Assembly: GCA_046295175.1 (NCBI GenBank)
Contig: JBKBNY010000001.1
Location: forward strand, 1,302,001-1,366,000
Reading direction: 5' to 3'
DNA: 64,000 nt
Source: JALOLV01 sp046295175
GTDB taxonomy: Bacteria > Bacteroidota > Bacteroidia > Cytophagales > Spirosomataceae
The notes under the pieces were generated by a model. It searched no databases. It had not been told where the DNA came from and saw only the letters and a program-made list of their open reading frames with translations. A program made the translations under genes and the position numbers. This document shows, one piece after another, positions 18,901 to 27,400 of this stretch. Within the stretch, counting starts at the first letter, position 1. Each line of letters opens with the position of its first letter.

Positions 18901-19269
18901 GGTTTCTTTTACGATGGCAAACGCTTTGGGTAGGATTTCGAGCAGAACAACCTCTAATTCTTTGTTGCGGTCGAGTTTGAGAGCATCAATTTGCTTAAAG
19001 ATAACCTCTTTGTCATCGACTTCCATCTCTGGGTTTTCGTCGATAGAAGCCTTCAACGAAGCAATCTTATCATCAATATGAGAGAGTTTTTGGGCAATGT
19101 AATCTTGTAATTCTTTGGTTTTGCCACGCAATTGGTCGTTGGTCAAATCATGTAATTTAGCAAATTCTTGATTCGTTTTCTCAACGTATGGTTTTATCTC
19201 TTTAATATCTTTTTCAGACTTCGTACCGCCGAAAATCTTGGTAATTCCCTGTGTTAAAAAATTGAGCAT
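15964..19269 (-). CDS. secA: Preprotein translocase ATPase SecA
   Basis: Motor of the Sec export pathway. Walker A is in [11 protein letters not shown], the DEAD-box-like motif in [22 protein letters not shown], and the second helicase domain contains [12 protein letters not shown] and [14 protein letters not shown]. At 1101 aa it is about 200 aa longer than E. coli SecA, through insertions typical of Bacteroidota, such as the one around [27 protein letters not shown]. The C terminus ([20 protein letters not shown]) lacks the CxCx8CH zinc motif, which from memory is common in this phylum. It has its own -7 box at 19301-19308. Confidence 0.98.
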   Translation of the reverse strand: [1101 protein letters not shown]

Positions 19270-19300
19270 TGTAAACTGCTGATTAATGGTTATTATCGGG

Positions 19301-19308
19301 CAAATTTA
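19301..19308 (-). promoter_or_regulatory. -7 box of secA
   Basis: Minus strand TAAATTTG (19308-19301), 31 nt upstream of the ATG; matches TAnnTTTG. The -33 region is not convincing. Confidence 0.55.
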
Positions 19309-19398
19309 GCCGTAAATTTCTTGTAATAATTAAAATGATAAATTTCAGACTGTCAAATATCCATCCAAAAGGTCAAAACATGACAAATTGGCAATTTT

Positions 19399-19803
19399 CT
19401 ATAAATTTAGTAACTCCAAATCGGCGATTCTGTTGAAATGCTTGGTATTAAGAGTTAGAATCGGCAAATCATTACTTAATGCCATTGATGCGATTAATAA
19501 ATCAGGAAACGCAATTTGCTTACTTTTTTGTTTTAAATCTAAATTGATTTTCAGAGCAGTTTCAATACATGAACTTTCTATCGGAAGAATCGAAACATTT
19601 TCAAGCAAATCACTCCAGAATTTCTGATTACTTGGATTACTCCCCACAAAAATTTCAAATTGTGTTATTACAGAAATAGCCAATTGATATTCAGAATCTA
19701 CAACTTTTGCCAATAACGTTTTTTCCTTCTGTGTTTTTCTGAAATAATCAATAAAAACTGAGGAATCAATCAGAACTCGCTTACTTTCCATTGATTCATC
19801 CAT
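19399..19803 (-). CDS. PIN-domain toxin (VapC family)
   Basis: A 134-aa VapC-type ribonuclease. PIN residues visible: Asp13 in VLIDSSVFIDYFR, Glu in ITQFEIFVG (about residue 50), Asp in IAFPDLLIASMAL (about 100) and TLNTKHFNRI near the end, a classical VapC ending. It overlaps its antitoxin by 34 bp if the first ATG (19803) is used; a second ATG at 19791 would shorten the overlap to 22 bp. It is closer to the canonical VapC family than the PIN protein at 13286. Confidence 0.92.
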   Translation of the reverse strand: MDESMESKRVLIDSSVFIDYFRKTQKEKTLLAKVVDSEYQLAISVITQFEIFVGSNPSNQKFWSDLLENVSILPIESSCIETALKINLDLKQKSKQIAFPDLLIASMALSNDLPILTLNTKHFNRIADLELLNL

Positions 19804-20006
19804 TTTCTATTTGCTTTGAAAGTCTCATGCTCTTCTAAACTCATTTTTGGGCCATTCAATACTAATTCTCTCAACGTAGATTTGTTGCTCTCTTCGTTAG
19901 AGTCAATATTACCCAAGTCCTTTTTCAATTGAATCTGTTTTGCCAATGGCAATTGATGAATCAATCTTATAAGTTCGGTATAATTTATCTGAAATTTGAC
20001 TTCCAT
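19770..20006 (-). CDS. Antitoxin of the VapC pair
   Basis: A 78-aa protein. The N-terminal half (MEVKFQINYTELIRLIHQLPLAKQIQLKKDL) resembles the small helical antitoxins found before PIN toxins in Bacteroidota, in which 'LI.QLP..EK..L...L' is a recurrent pattern (from memory). The C-terminal half holds LNGPKMSLEEHETFKANRKWMNQW, likely the toxin-binding arm. It has a TAAATTTG box 14 nt upstream of its ATG. Confidence 0.85.
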   Translation of the reverse strand: MEVKFQINYTELIRLIHQLPLAKQIQLKKDLGNIDSNEESNKSTLRELVLNGPKMSLEEHETFKANRKWMNQWKVSEF

Positions 20007-20020
20007 ACTTTAGTTTTTTG

Positions 20021-20028
20021 CAAATTTA
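20021..20028 (-). promoter_or_regulatory. -7 box of the VapBC module
   Basis: Minus strand TAAATTTG (20028-20021), 14 nt before the antitoxin ATG, matches the consensus; a TTG lies about 22 nt further upstream, slightly too far. Confidence 0.55.
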
Positions 20029-20230
20029 ACCTTTTATGACAGTTTATTAACAATTATTCGTTAGGAATATTGTAATTTATATGATAAACGGATGAATCGG
20101 CAGATTTGCTTGCAATTGAAATTATGTTTGAAAAATATTCTGCTTGCATAATATTTTTTCTGTCAATATGGCCAACCACATCAAAATTTTATCTTATTTT
20201 TACACCGAAAAATACAACATTTTTGGATGG

Positions 20231-20297
20231 TTCAATGTTGAAAGTTTAAGGTTCAAAGCTACGGCTAAACTTTAACGATAAACCTTGAACCTTGAAC
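20231..20297. repeat. Imperfect palindromic element upstream of fadD
   Basis: The 316-bp gap 20007-20322 holds the promoter region of the TA module on the left and this element on the right. It contains TTCAATGTTGAA (20231-20242), AAAGTTTA (20241-20248) against TAAACTTT (20266-20273), and AAGGTTCAA (20249-20257) against TTGAACCTT (20285-20293), so it can fold into alternative hairpins. The TTGAACCTTGAAC words look like a dispersed repeat of the kind common in Cytophagales rather than a regulatory site. It lies 26 nt before the fadD start. The rest of the gap shows nothing recognisable. Confidence 0.6.
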
Positions 20298-20322
20298 AAA
20301 CGCACTTAGAACCAAATATTAT

Positions 20323-22017
20323 ATGACTGTCGAAACATTCCCTTGGTTAAAACATTATCCGAAAGGAGTTCCTTATGAAATTAATCCCGATAACTATTCG
20401 TCGCTACTTGAGTTGATGGACGAAGGTTTTACAAATTTTGCAAACGATAAGGCGTTTGCGTGTATGGGAAAAGAAATAACTTATGGTCAACTCGATAAAT
20501 TAAGCCGTGATTTTGCCGCTTATCTCCAGAGCATTGGCTTACAGAAAGGCGATAGATTTGCTATCCAAAGCCCTAATATTTTGCAGTATCCAGTAGCGAT
20601 GTACGGTGCGTTAAGAGCAGGTTTGACGATTGTCAATACCAATCCGCTTTACACGCCACGCGAGATGGAGCATCAGTTTAAAGATTCGGGAGCAAAAGCA
20701 ATCATGATTGTGGCAAATTTTGCCTCGAACCTCGAAAAAGTAATCGAAGGTACACAAATCAAGCACGTTTTTGTTACGCAATTGGGCGATATGCTGGGTT
20801 TCCCGAAAAAGCAGATTGTCAATTACGTGGTCAAAAACGTAAAAAAGATGGTTCCGCCATTCAATTTGCCCAATGCAACTCCGTTTATGGATGCAGTGAA
20901 TAAAGGTGCTAAATTGAACTGGACAAAGCCTGCTGTTAAGAATACCGATTTGGCGTTTATTCAATACACGGGCGGAACAACGGGTGTATCGAAAGGTGCG
21001 ATGTTGAGCCATCGTAATATTATTTCTAATGTTGAAGCAAATTTTTACTGGATGGGTGCAAGACCTTCTAAAGACAATGGCAAACACGTGATTGTGGCAG
21101 CATTGCCATTGTATCACGTTTATGCTTTGACGGTAAACGCACTTTCGGCATTGAAGGGTGGTTCGATGAATTTATTGATTACCAATCCTCGTGATTTGGA
21201 TGCGTTTATCAAAGATTTGAAAAAATACAAGGTTACGATTTTTACGGGTTTAAATACCCTTTATAATGGATTACTGAATCACCCTAAAATCAACGAAGTC
21301 GATTTTAGCCAGTTGGTAATTACGTCGGCGGGTGGAATGGCGATGCAAAAGGTTGTTACGGAGCGTTGGCAAAAACTGACTGGTAATCTCGCCGCCGAGG
21401 GGTACGGTTTATCGGAGACTTCACCAGTTTTATCGTCGAATCCGGTAGATGGAACGGCACGTATTGGTTACATTGGGGTTCCGTTTCCGAGTACCGAATT
21501 AAGGATTTTGAGCGAAGATAACGAATGGCTTGGCGTGGGCGAAGTGGGCGAAATCTGTGCATTTGGCCCTCAAGTGATGTCGGGATATTACAATCGCCCT
21601 GATGAGACCGACAAAGTAATGTTTACTGACCCAACCGACGGACGCAAATGGTTTAAAACTGGCGATATTGGGGTAATGGATACCGACGGATTCTTCAAAA
21701 TCGTGGATAGAAAGAAAGATATGGTTTTGGTATCGGGATTCAACGTGTATCCAAACGAAATCGAAGATGTTGTAGCCAAATGCGAGGGTGTTCTGGAGGT
21801 AGCTTGTATTGGTGTTCCAGACGAAAAATCGGGCGAAGCTGTTAAGATATTTGTCGTTAAAAAAGACCCAAATCTGACCCAAGAGGCTGTAATGGCTTAT
21901 TGCCGCGAAAACCTGACGGCGTATAAATGCCCAAAACATATTGAGTTCCGTACCGAACTGCCTAAAACAAACGTAGGAAAGATTTTGAGAAGGGCTCTGA
22001 AAGAAGAAACAAAGTAG
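20323..22017 (+). CDS. fadD: Long-chain fatty acid-CoA ligase
   Basis: Activates fatty acids to acyl-CoA through an acyl-adenylate. The AMP-binding P-loop YTGGTTGVSKGAMLSH (about residues 213-228), EGYGLSETSP (about 355), the hinge GWFKTGDIG-like segment KWFKTGDIGVMDTDGFFKIVDRKKDMV and the C-terminal Lys in NVGKILRRALK are all present. Length 564 aa is that of E. coli FadD, and PWLKHYPKGVPYEI at the N terminus is typical. It is preceded by a repeat element and closed by the hairpin at 22039-22072; it appears to be a single-gene unit. Confidence 0.96.
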   Translation: MTVETFPWLKHYPKGVPYEINPDNYSSLLELMDEGFTNFANDKAFACMGKEITYGQLDKLSRDFAAYLQSIGLQKGDRFAIQSPNILQYPVAMYGALRAGLTIVNTNPLYTPREMEHQFKDSGAKAIMIVANFASNLEKVIEGTQIKHVFVTQLGDMLGFPKKQIVNYVVKNVKKMVPPFNLPNATPFMDAVNKGAKLNWTKPAVKNTDLAFIQYTGGTTGVSKGAMLSHRNIISNVEANFYWMGARPSKDNGKHVIVAALPLYHVYALTVNALSALKGGSMNLLITNPRDLDAFIKDLKKYKVTIFTGLNTLYNGLLNHPKINEVDFSQLVITSAGGMAMQKVVTERWQKLTGNLAAEGYGLSETSPVLSSNPVDGTARIGYIGVPFPSTELRILSEDNEWLGVGEVGEICAFGPQVMSGYYNRPDETDKVMFTDPTDGRKWFKTGDIGVMDTDGFFKIVDRKKDMVLVSGFNVYPNEIEDVVAKCEGVLEVACIGVPDEKSGEAVKIFVVKKDPNLTQEAVMAYCRENLTAYKCPKHIEFRTELPKTNVGKILRRALKEETK

Positions 22018-22038
22018 TTTGATGTAAATATCATACCC

Positions 22039-22072
22039 GATGCCGTATTCATGACTGGATACGGCATTTTTG
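22039..22072 (+). terminator. fadD terminator, first copy of a duplicated hairpin
   Basis: ATGCCGTAT (22040-22048) pairs with ATACGGCAT (22059-22067) followed by a T-run: a good intrinsic terminator 21 bp after fadD. The 34-bp stretch recurs with one mismatch at 22708-22741, beyond the TA module. Confidence 0.88.
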
Positions 22073-22122
22073 GTTTAAAGATTAATTTTACTTTGTTGAT
22101 GAATGATTATTGATGATTATCC

Positions 22123-22130
22123 TATATTTG
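22123..22130 (+). promoter_or_regulatory. Putative -7 box of the third TA module
   Basis: TATATTTG fits TAnnTTTG and lies 20 nt before the chosen antitoxin start at 22151. A matching -33 box at 19-20 nt is not evident. Confidence 0.5.
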
Positions 22131-22150
22131 TACAAACATATTTTGAGAAT

Positions 22151-22354
22151 ATGAATGCAGCCAAAGCATATTTTGAGATTTATAAATCACTTCCTGAATC
22201 AGTTAAGAGTAAGGTTTTTTCGATGATTATAAAAGATGAAAGCCCTCTTTTATTTGAAATAGAACAAGGACTGATTGAAGTAGAACAAATGAAAAAAGGG
22301 CAAACCCCTAAACGAAACGTAAAAGACTTGATAAAATCTTTACGCAATGAATAA
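22151..22354 (+). CDS. Antitoxin of a RelE-like pair
   Basis: Small protein of 67 aa from the ATG at 22151 (MNAAKAYFEIYKSLPESVKSKVF...). An upstream in-frame ATG at 22103 would add 16 residues, but a TATATTTG -7 box at 22123-22130 falls inside that extension, favouring 22151. The sequence EIYKSLPESVKSKVFSMI recalls the short helical antitoxins that pair with RelE/HigB-type toxins in Bacteroidota; the C terminus RNVKDLIKSLRNE is basic. It overlaps the toxin gene by 8 bp. Confidence 0.75.
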   Translation: MNAAKAYFEIYKSLPESVKSKVFSMIIKDESPLLFEIEQGLIEVEQMKKGQTPKRNVKDLIKSLRNE

Positions 22355-22688
22355 CGTCATTTATTCAAGTGTTTTTGAAACAAAACTGAGACGATTTATT
22401 AAAAAATATCCCTCCATTATTGATGAAATTGAGGTTTTAGCAAATCAATTAGAAACCAATGCTCAAATGGGCATTTCGCTCGGTGCTGGCTTATACAAAA
22501 TTCGCCTTTCTGTCGAGAGCAAGGGTGGAGGTAAAAGTGGAGGTTTTAGAGTCATCACTTATGTTGTTTATCAAAAACCACCTAATAGTGATATTTATCT
22601 ATTGACTCTTTATGATAAATCTGAGGAGGCAAATATCAAGAAAGACCAATTAGTGAAGTTAGCCAAACGTATTATTAGCGATAGCTGA
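22347..22688 (+). CDS. RelE/ParE-superfamily toxin
   Basis: A 113-aa protein with the RelE-like layout: an N-terminal strand and helix (VIYSSVFETKLRRFIKKYPSIIDEIEVLANQL), then ISLGAGLYKIRLSVESKGGGKSGGFRVITYVVY, in which the GxYKIRL and GGFRVITYV strands carry basic residues, and YLLTLYDKSEEANIKKDQLVKLAKRI at the C terminus. This is the HigB/RelE subgroup that usually cleaves ribosome-bound mRNA (family knowledge). Its start overlaps the antitoxin end by 8 bp, suggesting translational coupling. A copy of the upstream terminator follows 19 bp after its stop. Confidence 0.88.
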   Translation: MNNVIYSSVFETKLRRFIKKYPSIIDEIEVLANQLETNAQMGISLGAGLYKIRLSVESKGGGKSGGFRVITYVVYQKPPNSDIYLLTLYDKSEEANIKKDQLVKLAKRIISDS

Positions 22689-22707
22689 AATATTTTAATT
22701 ATATATT

Positions 22708-22741
22708 GATGCCGTATTCATAACTGGATACGGCATTTTTG
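22708..22741 (+). terminator. Terminator of the TA module, second copy of the fadD hairpin
   Basis: 33 of 34 bases identical to 22039-22072 (the only difference is in the loop, G in the first and A in the second). It can terminate the toxin gene. The two copies lie 669 bp apart and bracket the TA module. Confidence 0.85.
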
Positions 22742-22777
22742 TTTGTACACACAATTCAAAACAGGTATTTTTACCCA

Positions 22778-22807
22778 TTTGAATCTACAAAACTTCTCCT
22801 AAGTTTG
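22778..22807 (+). promoter_or_regulatory. Promoter of the cytochrome lipoprotein gene
   Basis: TTTG (22778-22781), 18 nt, TAAGTTTG (22800-22807). It would give a leader of roughly 125 nt before the ATG at 22939; nothing with a clear fold was seen in that leader. Confidence 0.65.
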
Positions 22808-22938
22808 TAACTATGTAACCCTGCATTGACACTACGTCCCAATTACCATTAATCCACCTCATTTTCACATAAACACCGTCAGGATTTTACCCAAGTATTC
22901 TGTTTACCCGTAGTCAAACCTCTAAAACGATTTGCAAA

Positions 22939-24381
22939 ATGAAAATTTTAGCCAAAAAAACTATGCTCTTGGGCATAACCACCTTTTTATTTCTTAGTGT
23001 CGTATTCTATCAGCTTTCTTGTAAACCCAAAGACTCCGAAGAAAAAGCATTAGAGGCAATTGCCCAAGCCGATTACAACGGGTTTCCCGATTTTGGCAGA
23101 ATGATTTCTCCGAAAGATTTTGACACGCAATATCCCGGACGTAGTGTTTTTAAATTGAGTCAGAATTACCCCAAAGCCATGCCCGGAAGCGACCAGATTC
23201 CGAAATTTTTTGAGATTCCGTTCGATGATAAAAACAAATGGAAAGACTGGATTATGGCAGTCCGTGATTATTGTTTTGAAGGGATGATTGACGTAGATTT
23301 TGTGGCTCAAAAAAACAAAAGCCGCGACTGGTACCACATGCCATGGCTACACTGGGGCGAATTGGCCTCTGAAGGTTTTCACGGCTTGGCCAAAGAAGCA
23401 TCAATCAGCCCGTACCAATTAGAGATTTCACAAAAAGATACTGGACAAGTCTATGCACTTGGTTTTTATAACAATTTTGCTGGGCATGTGCTTCATAAAA
23501 TGTGGAAAAATCCAGAAGCTCCAAATGCTTATGCTACGCAAGGCCCAGAAGGTGGTTTTCCGCACGGAACAGTCATTTTCAAATTACTCTTTACCGACCT
23601 CGACTCTACCGATGTATCGTATCTCAAAAATCCGTTTGTTTGGGATGCATACGTAACCCCCACTTGGAATGGCGGCAAAGACAACGGCCGAGTTGTTAAG
23701 AAAATGAACCTCATCCAGATGGATTTGATGGTAAGAGATACCACCGCCGACAAATACGGCACTGGTTGGGTTTTTGGTACGTTCTGCTACAATGGTAATA
23801 TCAATGGCGGAAAATCAATGAAAGAAAGGGTCAAAAATCTTGTGCCTGTGGGTATCCAATTTGGTAATGACCCTGACAATACCGAGAATTTCATCAATCC
23901 ATATCCGATTACCAAAACGATTATTAATCCTAATCTAAAACAAACATTTATCAATCCAAGTGCCGATTTACCACCGCAGCACTTAGGTTGGGGCGGACGT
24001 TTGGATGGTCCAGTTGATTTGAATACGGCTTCGTGTATGTCGTGCCACGGAACGGGTGAATTCCCACAAATAGCTTCATTAGTTCCTCAAGAAGCATTTA
24101 TTGGTACGAAAAACAAATATGGGGCATTAGATTATCTAACCGAAACCGACAAACCAGCATTTAAGAAATACTTCACAAATATAAAATGTGGTACTGCTTA
24201 CGACCCCGATTTAGCTACCTCGACCGACTTCTCGCTGCAAGTTTCGTTGGCTCTGCAATATTTCTGGCAATGGAAAAATAGCAATGTCGGCGGTTATTAC
24301 TTCTCTGAATATGAGCGAGTTGCCAATCAGGTCAGAAGAGGCGGTGATTTCAAAATCAAAGAAGTTGCCAAGAAAAAGTAA
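22939..24381 (+). CDS. Monohaem cytochrome c-like lipoprotein
   Basis: A 480-aa exported lipoprotein (lipobox LSC, Cys28). A single haem-binding motif, CMSCH, lies at residues 366-370 in NTASCMSCHGTGEFP. The rest is not a family I recognise: it is rich in Trp and aromatic residues (WYHMPWLHWGELASEGFHGL, GWVFGTFCYNG, GWGGRLDGPVDL) and reads as one large domain with the haem domain near the C terminus. An axial Met cannot be assigned. The gene is followed by the molybdenum hydroxylase after 104 bp containing a hairpin, so it may be an electron carrier for that or another enzyme, but it is periplasmic whereas the hydroxylase has no signal peptide. Confidence 0.75.
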   Translation: MKILAKKTMLLGITTFLFLSVVFYQLSCKPKDSEEKALEAIAQADYNGFPDFGRMISPKDFDTQYPGRSVFKLSQNYPKAMPGSDQIPKFFEIPFDDKNKWKDWIMAVRDYCFEGMIDVDFVAQKNKSRDWYHMPWLHWGELASEGFHGLAKEASISPYQLEISQKDTGQVYALGFYNNFAGHVLHKMWKNPEAPNAYATQGPEGGFPHGTVIFKLLFTDLDSTDVSYLKNPFVWDAYVTPTWNGGKDNGRVVKKMNLIQMDLMVRDTTADKYGTGWVFGTFCYNGNINGGKSMKERVKNLVPVGIQFGNDPDNTENFINPYPITKTIINPNLKQTFINPSADLPPQHLGWGGRLDGPVDLNTASCMSCHGTGEFPQIASLVPQEAFIGTKNKYGALDYLTETDKPAFKKYFTNIKCGTAYDPDLATSTDFSLQVSLALQYFWQWKNSNVGGYYFSEYERVANQVRRGGDFKIKEVAKKK

Positions 24382-24397
24382 GCCAATATAGCCTCTC

Positions 24398-24437
24398 GTT
24401 TTCTGCTCGTGGTCGCGTTGTACTACGAGTAGAAAAC
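24398..24437. repeat. Hairpin between the cytochrome and hydroxylase genes
   Basis: GTTTTCTGCTCGTGGT (24398-24413) pairs imperfectly with ACTACGAGTAGAAAAC (24422-24437). It has no T-run, so it is more likely an mRNA processing or attenuation structure than a terminator. Confidence 0.5.
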
Positions 24438-24485
24438 CCATTTAAAGATTCTACTCTTTTCAATCTTACCAAAACTACTGGACTC

Positions 24486-27400
24486 ATGCCTAATAGCTTT
24501 CATAAAGACTTGCAATTTTACATCAATGGTCAAAAACATATCATTCAAAACCCCGACCCTTCGGTTCTTTTGGTCGATTACCTGCGAAGCACCGAGGTAG
24601 GTCTGACTGGTACAAAACACGCTTGCGGACAGGGCGGCTGTGGCTCGTGTACGGTTATGCTTTCGTATTGGGATGAGGTTCAGAATAAAACGGTCAATGT
24701 CTCGTGCAATTCTTGTTTGCGTCCGCTTGTAGCACTTGACGGAATGGAGGTTACAACCATCGAAGGTCTCGGAAGTGTCAATACCGAAGTCAGTCCTGTT
24801 CAGTATTCGATTGCTAAAAATAACGGTACTCAGTGCGGCTATTGCACCCCAGGTTTTGTGATGAATATGCACTCGCTGCTCATCGAGAAATCGGATGAAG
24901 AATTGACCAAAAAAGAAATCGAACAATCATTTGATGGTAATATTTGCCGCTGTACGGGTTTTAGGCCAATTTTGTATGCCATGAAGACCTTTGCGAGCGA
25001 TTGGAGTCCGGCCGATGAAATTGGTACTCCTCCGTGCGTTATTGACCCTGCCGAAAATGTCAAACATTATGAATTTGAAAGAGGAATTGACGAAAACGAC
25101 CTCAACAAAAATCCACGAAGTTTGTATTTTTCTAAGGATGGGCTACAATGGTTTAGACCTACCGAACTCAGCGAAGTGCATGATTTATTAGCTGAATTTA
25201 CCGACACATCCGTTGTCAAATTAGTTTGCGGAAACACCTCGGTAGGCATTCCTTCTATCAATCCGCAAAATCCGCAAATAATGATTGATATTAGCCAAAT
25301 CAATGATTTGAAGGGGATTGATATTACAGATTCGATGATTTCGGTTGGAGCCGCTACAACTTATACTGAATTCTTAGACGTACTTGAGTCTCAAATCGAA
25401 TCTACCAATAGCACCGAGCTACAAGGTCTAAAGGCACTGCACTACATGGCGATTCGAACCGCAGGAAAAATTGTACGAAACATAGCCAGCTTGGCGGGTA
25501 ATACCATGCTCGTAGCTCGTAATATTGAGAGTGGATATCCGTTTCCGTCAGACCTTTTTGTAGCTTTGGCATCCTTAGATACAACTCTGAGCGTATCTCT
25601 GCAAGGTGGAGTCGAAAACATACACATTCTCGACTTTATCCACAGATACAATGTGGATAAAGCATTTGCTCAGCAAGCTGTTATTGCAGCATACCATATC
25701 CCCAAAACTACAACTGGCGAATATGCCCAAACCTACAAAACTGCACTCCGACTCGAAAACTCACACTCGCTCTGCAATGCAGGTTTTAAGGTTTGTTTAG
25801 ATAGCAACAATGTTGTGAAATCGGCTAATTTAGTCATTGGCGGAATCCGAACTTCTCCGACCAAAGCCTCAAAAACCGAATCGTTTTTGATAGGAAAAGT
25901 TTTCAGTAATGCCATTTTGAATGAAACGCTCGGTGTATTGACCAACGAGGTAAATAGCTGGATTGAATCATTACCTCAATGGTACAAAAACTTACCAACC
26001 GAGGGCGTAGGTGATAACTACAAACTTTTGCTTGCTCAGAGCTATTTGTACAAGTTTTTTGTAGAAATCCTTAAAGAAATTTCTCCATCCGAAATACCAG
26101 CCGAAGTGGCGTCGGCCCCACAAAACGAATTTGACCGACCTGTATCAAAGGGTTCGCAGCATTATAGCACCTACAAAGGCGAAGCTCCAGTTAATCTACC
26201 AATTATCCGACTTTCGGCGTTTGAACAAGCCACTGGAGAGGCCATTTATACGCATGATATCCCGGTACCCGTAAAAGGTCTTCAAGGGGCGTTTGTTACG
26301 AGTACACGCACGTTGGCTAAGTTTCACTATCACATTCCGCTCGGAAACGGAAAGTTTCGACATGGTGATATTGACGATGTAATTGCTCATTTAAAAGAAA
26401 AATTTGAAGGTGTAGTAGATTACATCACTTACCGAGACATCCCTGCGGGTGGGGCAAATGGCTCGTCTGACCCTTATGCACCAGACCCTTACTTTTGCGT
26501 AGATGAAGTTACTTGTTATGGTCAATGTATCGGTTTGGTGATTGCCACCGAAGAGCAAACAGCTATTAAAGCGGCTGATTATCTGGGTAGTCAATGTATT
26601 AGCTACGCCGAATCTACTCCTATTTTGAGTATCATGGAGGCCTTACAAGCAGGAGATATTTTTCCGGGATACAACGAATCGACCGATGATAACCAAAAAA
26701 TCACGAATCCGAATAGCAACATTGACTGGATTGTCAAATCGGGCATTTCGGGTCTCGAATCGGGTATTCAATACGCCACAACAACCTTAGACGGAGAAGC
26801 ATGCTTGATTGTAGCAGGTAAACAACACACCGGCGACCAGATACATTTTTACATGGAGTCGCAGTCATGTTTTAGCCAGCCAGCCGAATTCAAACAAATG
26901 ATTGTTTCGCCATCGAGTCAAAGCCCCGATAGTATTCAGTCAGATATAGCCCGTACCTTGATGATTGGCGAAAACAATGTAAATGTTGACATCAAAAAAC
27001 TGGGTGGTGGCTACGGCGGCAAAACAACCCGTACACCTTACGTAGCAGTACCTACGACGTTGGCGAGTCAAAAACTCCGTCGTCCTGTTAGGGTGGCGAT
27101 GCCCCGCGACAACGATTCATACATGATTGGTAAACGACACCCATTCTTAGGCGAATACAATATTGCTATTGCATCAGACGGTAAGATTCTCGGAACCGTC
27201 TTCGAGTTTTATTCAAATGGCGGTAATACCAAAGATTGTTCTTTTGATGTAATGGATTGTGCCGTTTTGGGTTCGGATAATGCCTACAATGTGCCAAATT
27301 TCCAATCTCAAGGATTTGTCTGTAAAACTAACCGAAGCAGTAACGGAGCGATGCGTTCGTACGGTGGTGTACAAGCCGGACTGATTACCGAAGAGGCCAT

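Noticed and set aside
20611..21117. 168-codon minus-strand ORF within fadD
   Set aside because: Antisense shadow of a clear fadD gene.
24423..24926. 167-codon minus-strand ORF at the start of the hydroxylase gene
   Set aside because: Antisense to the conserved Fe-S cluster region.
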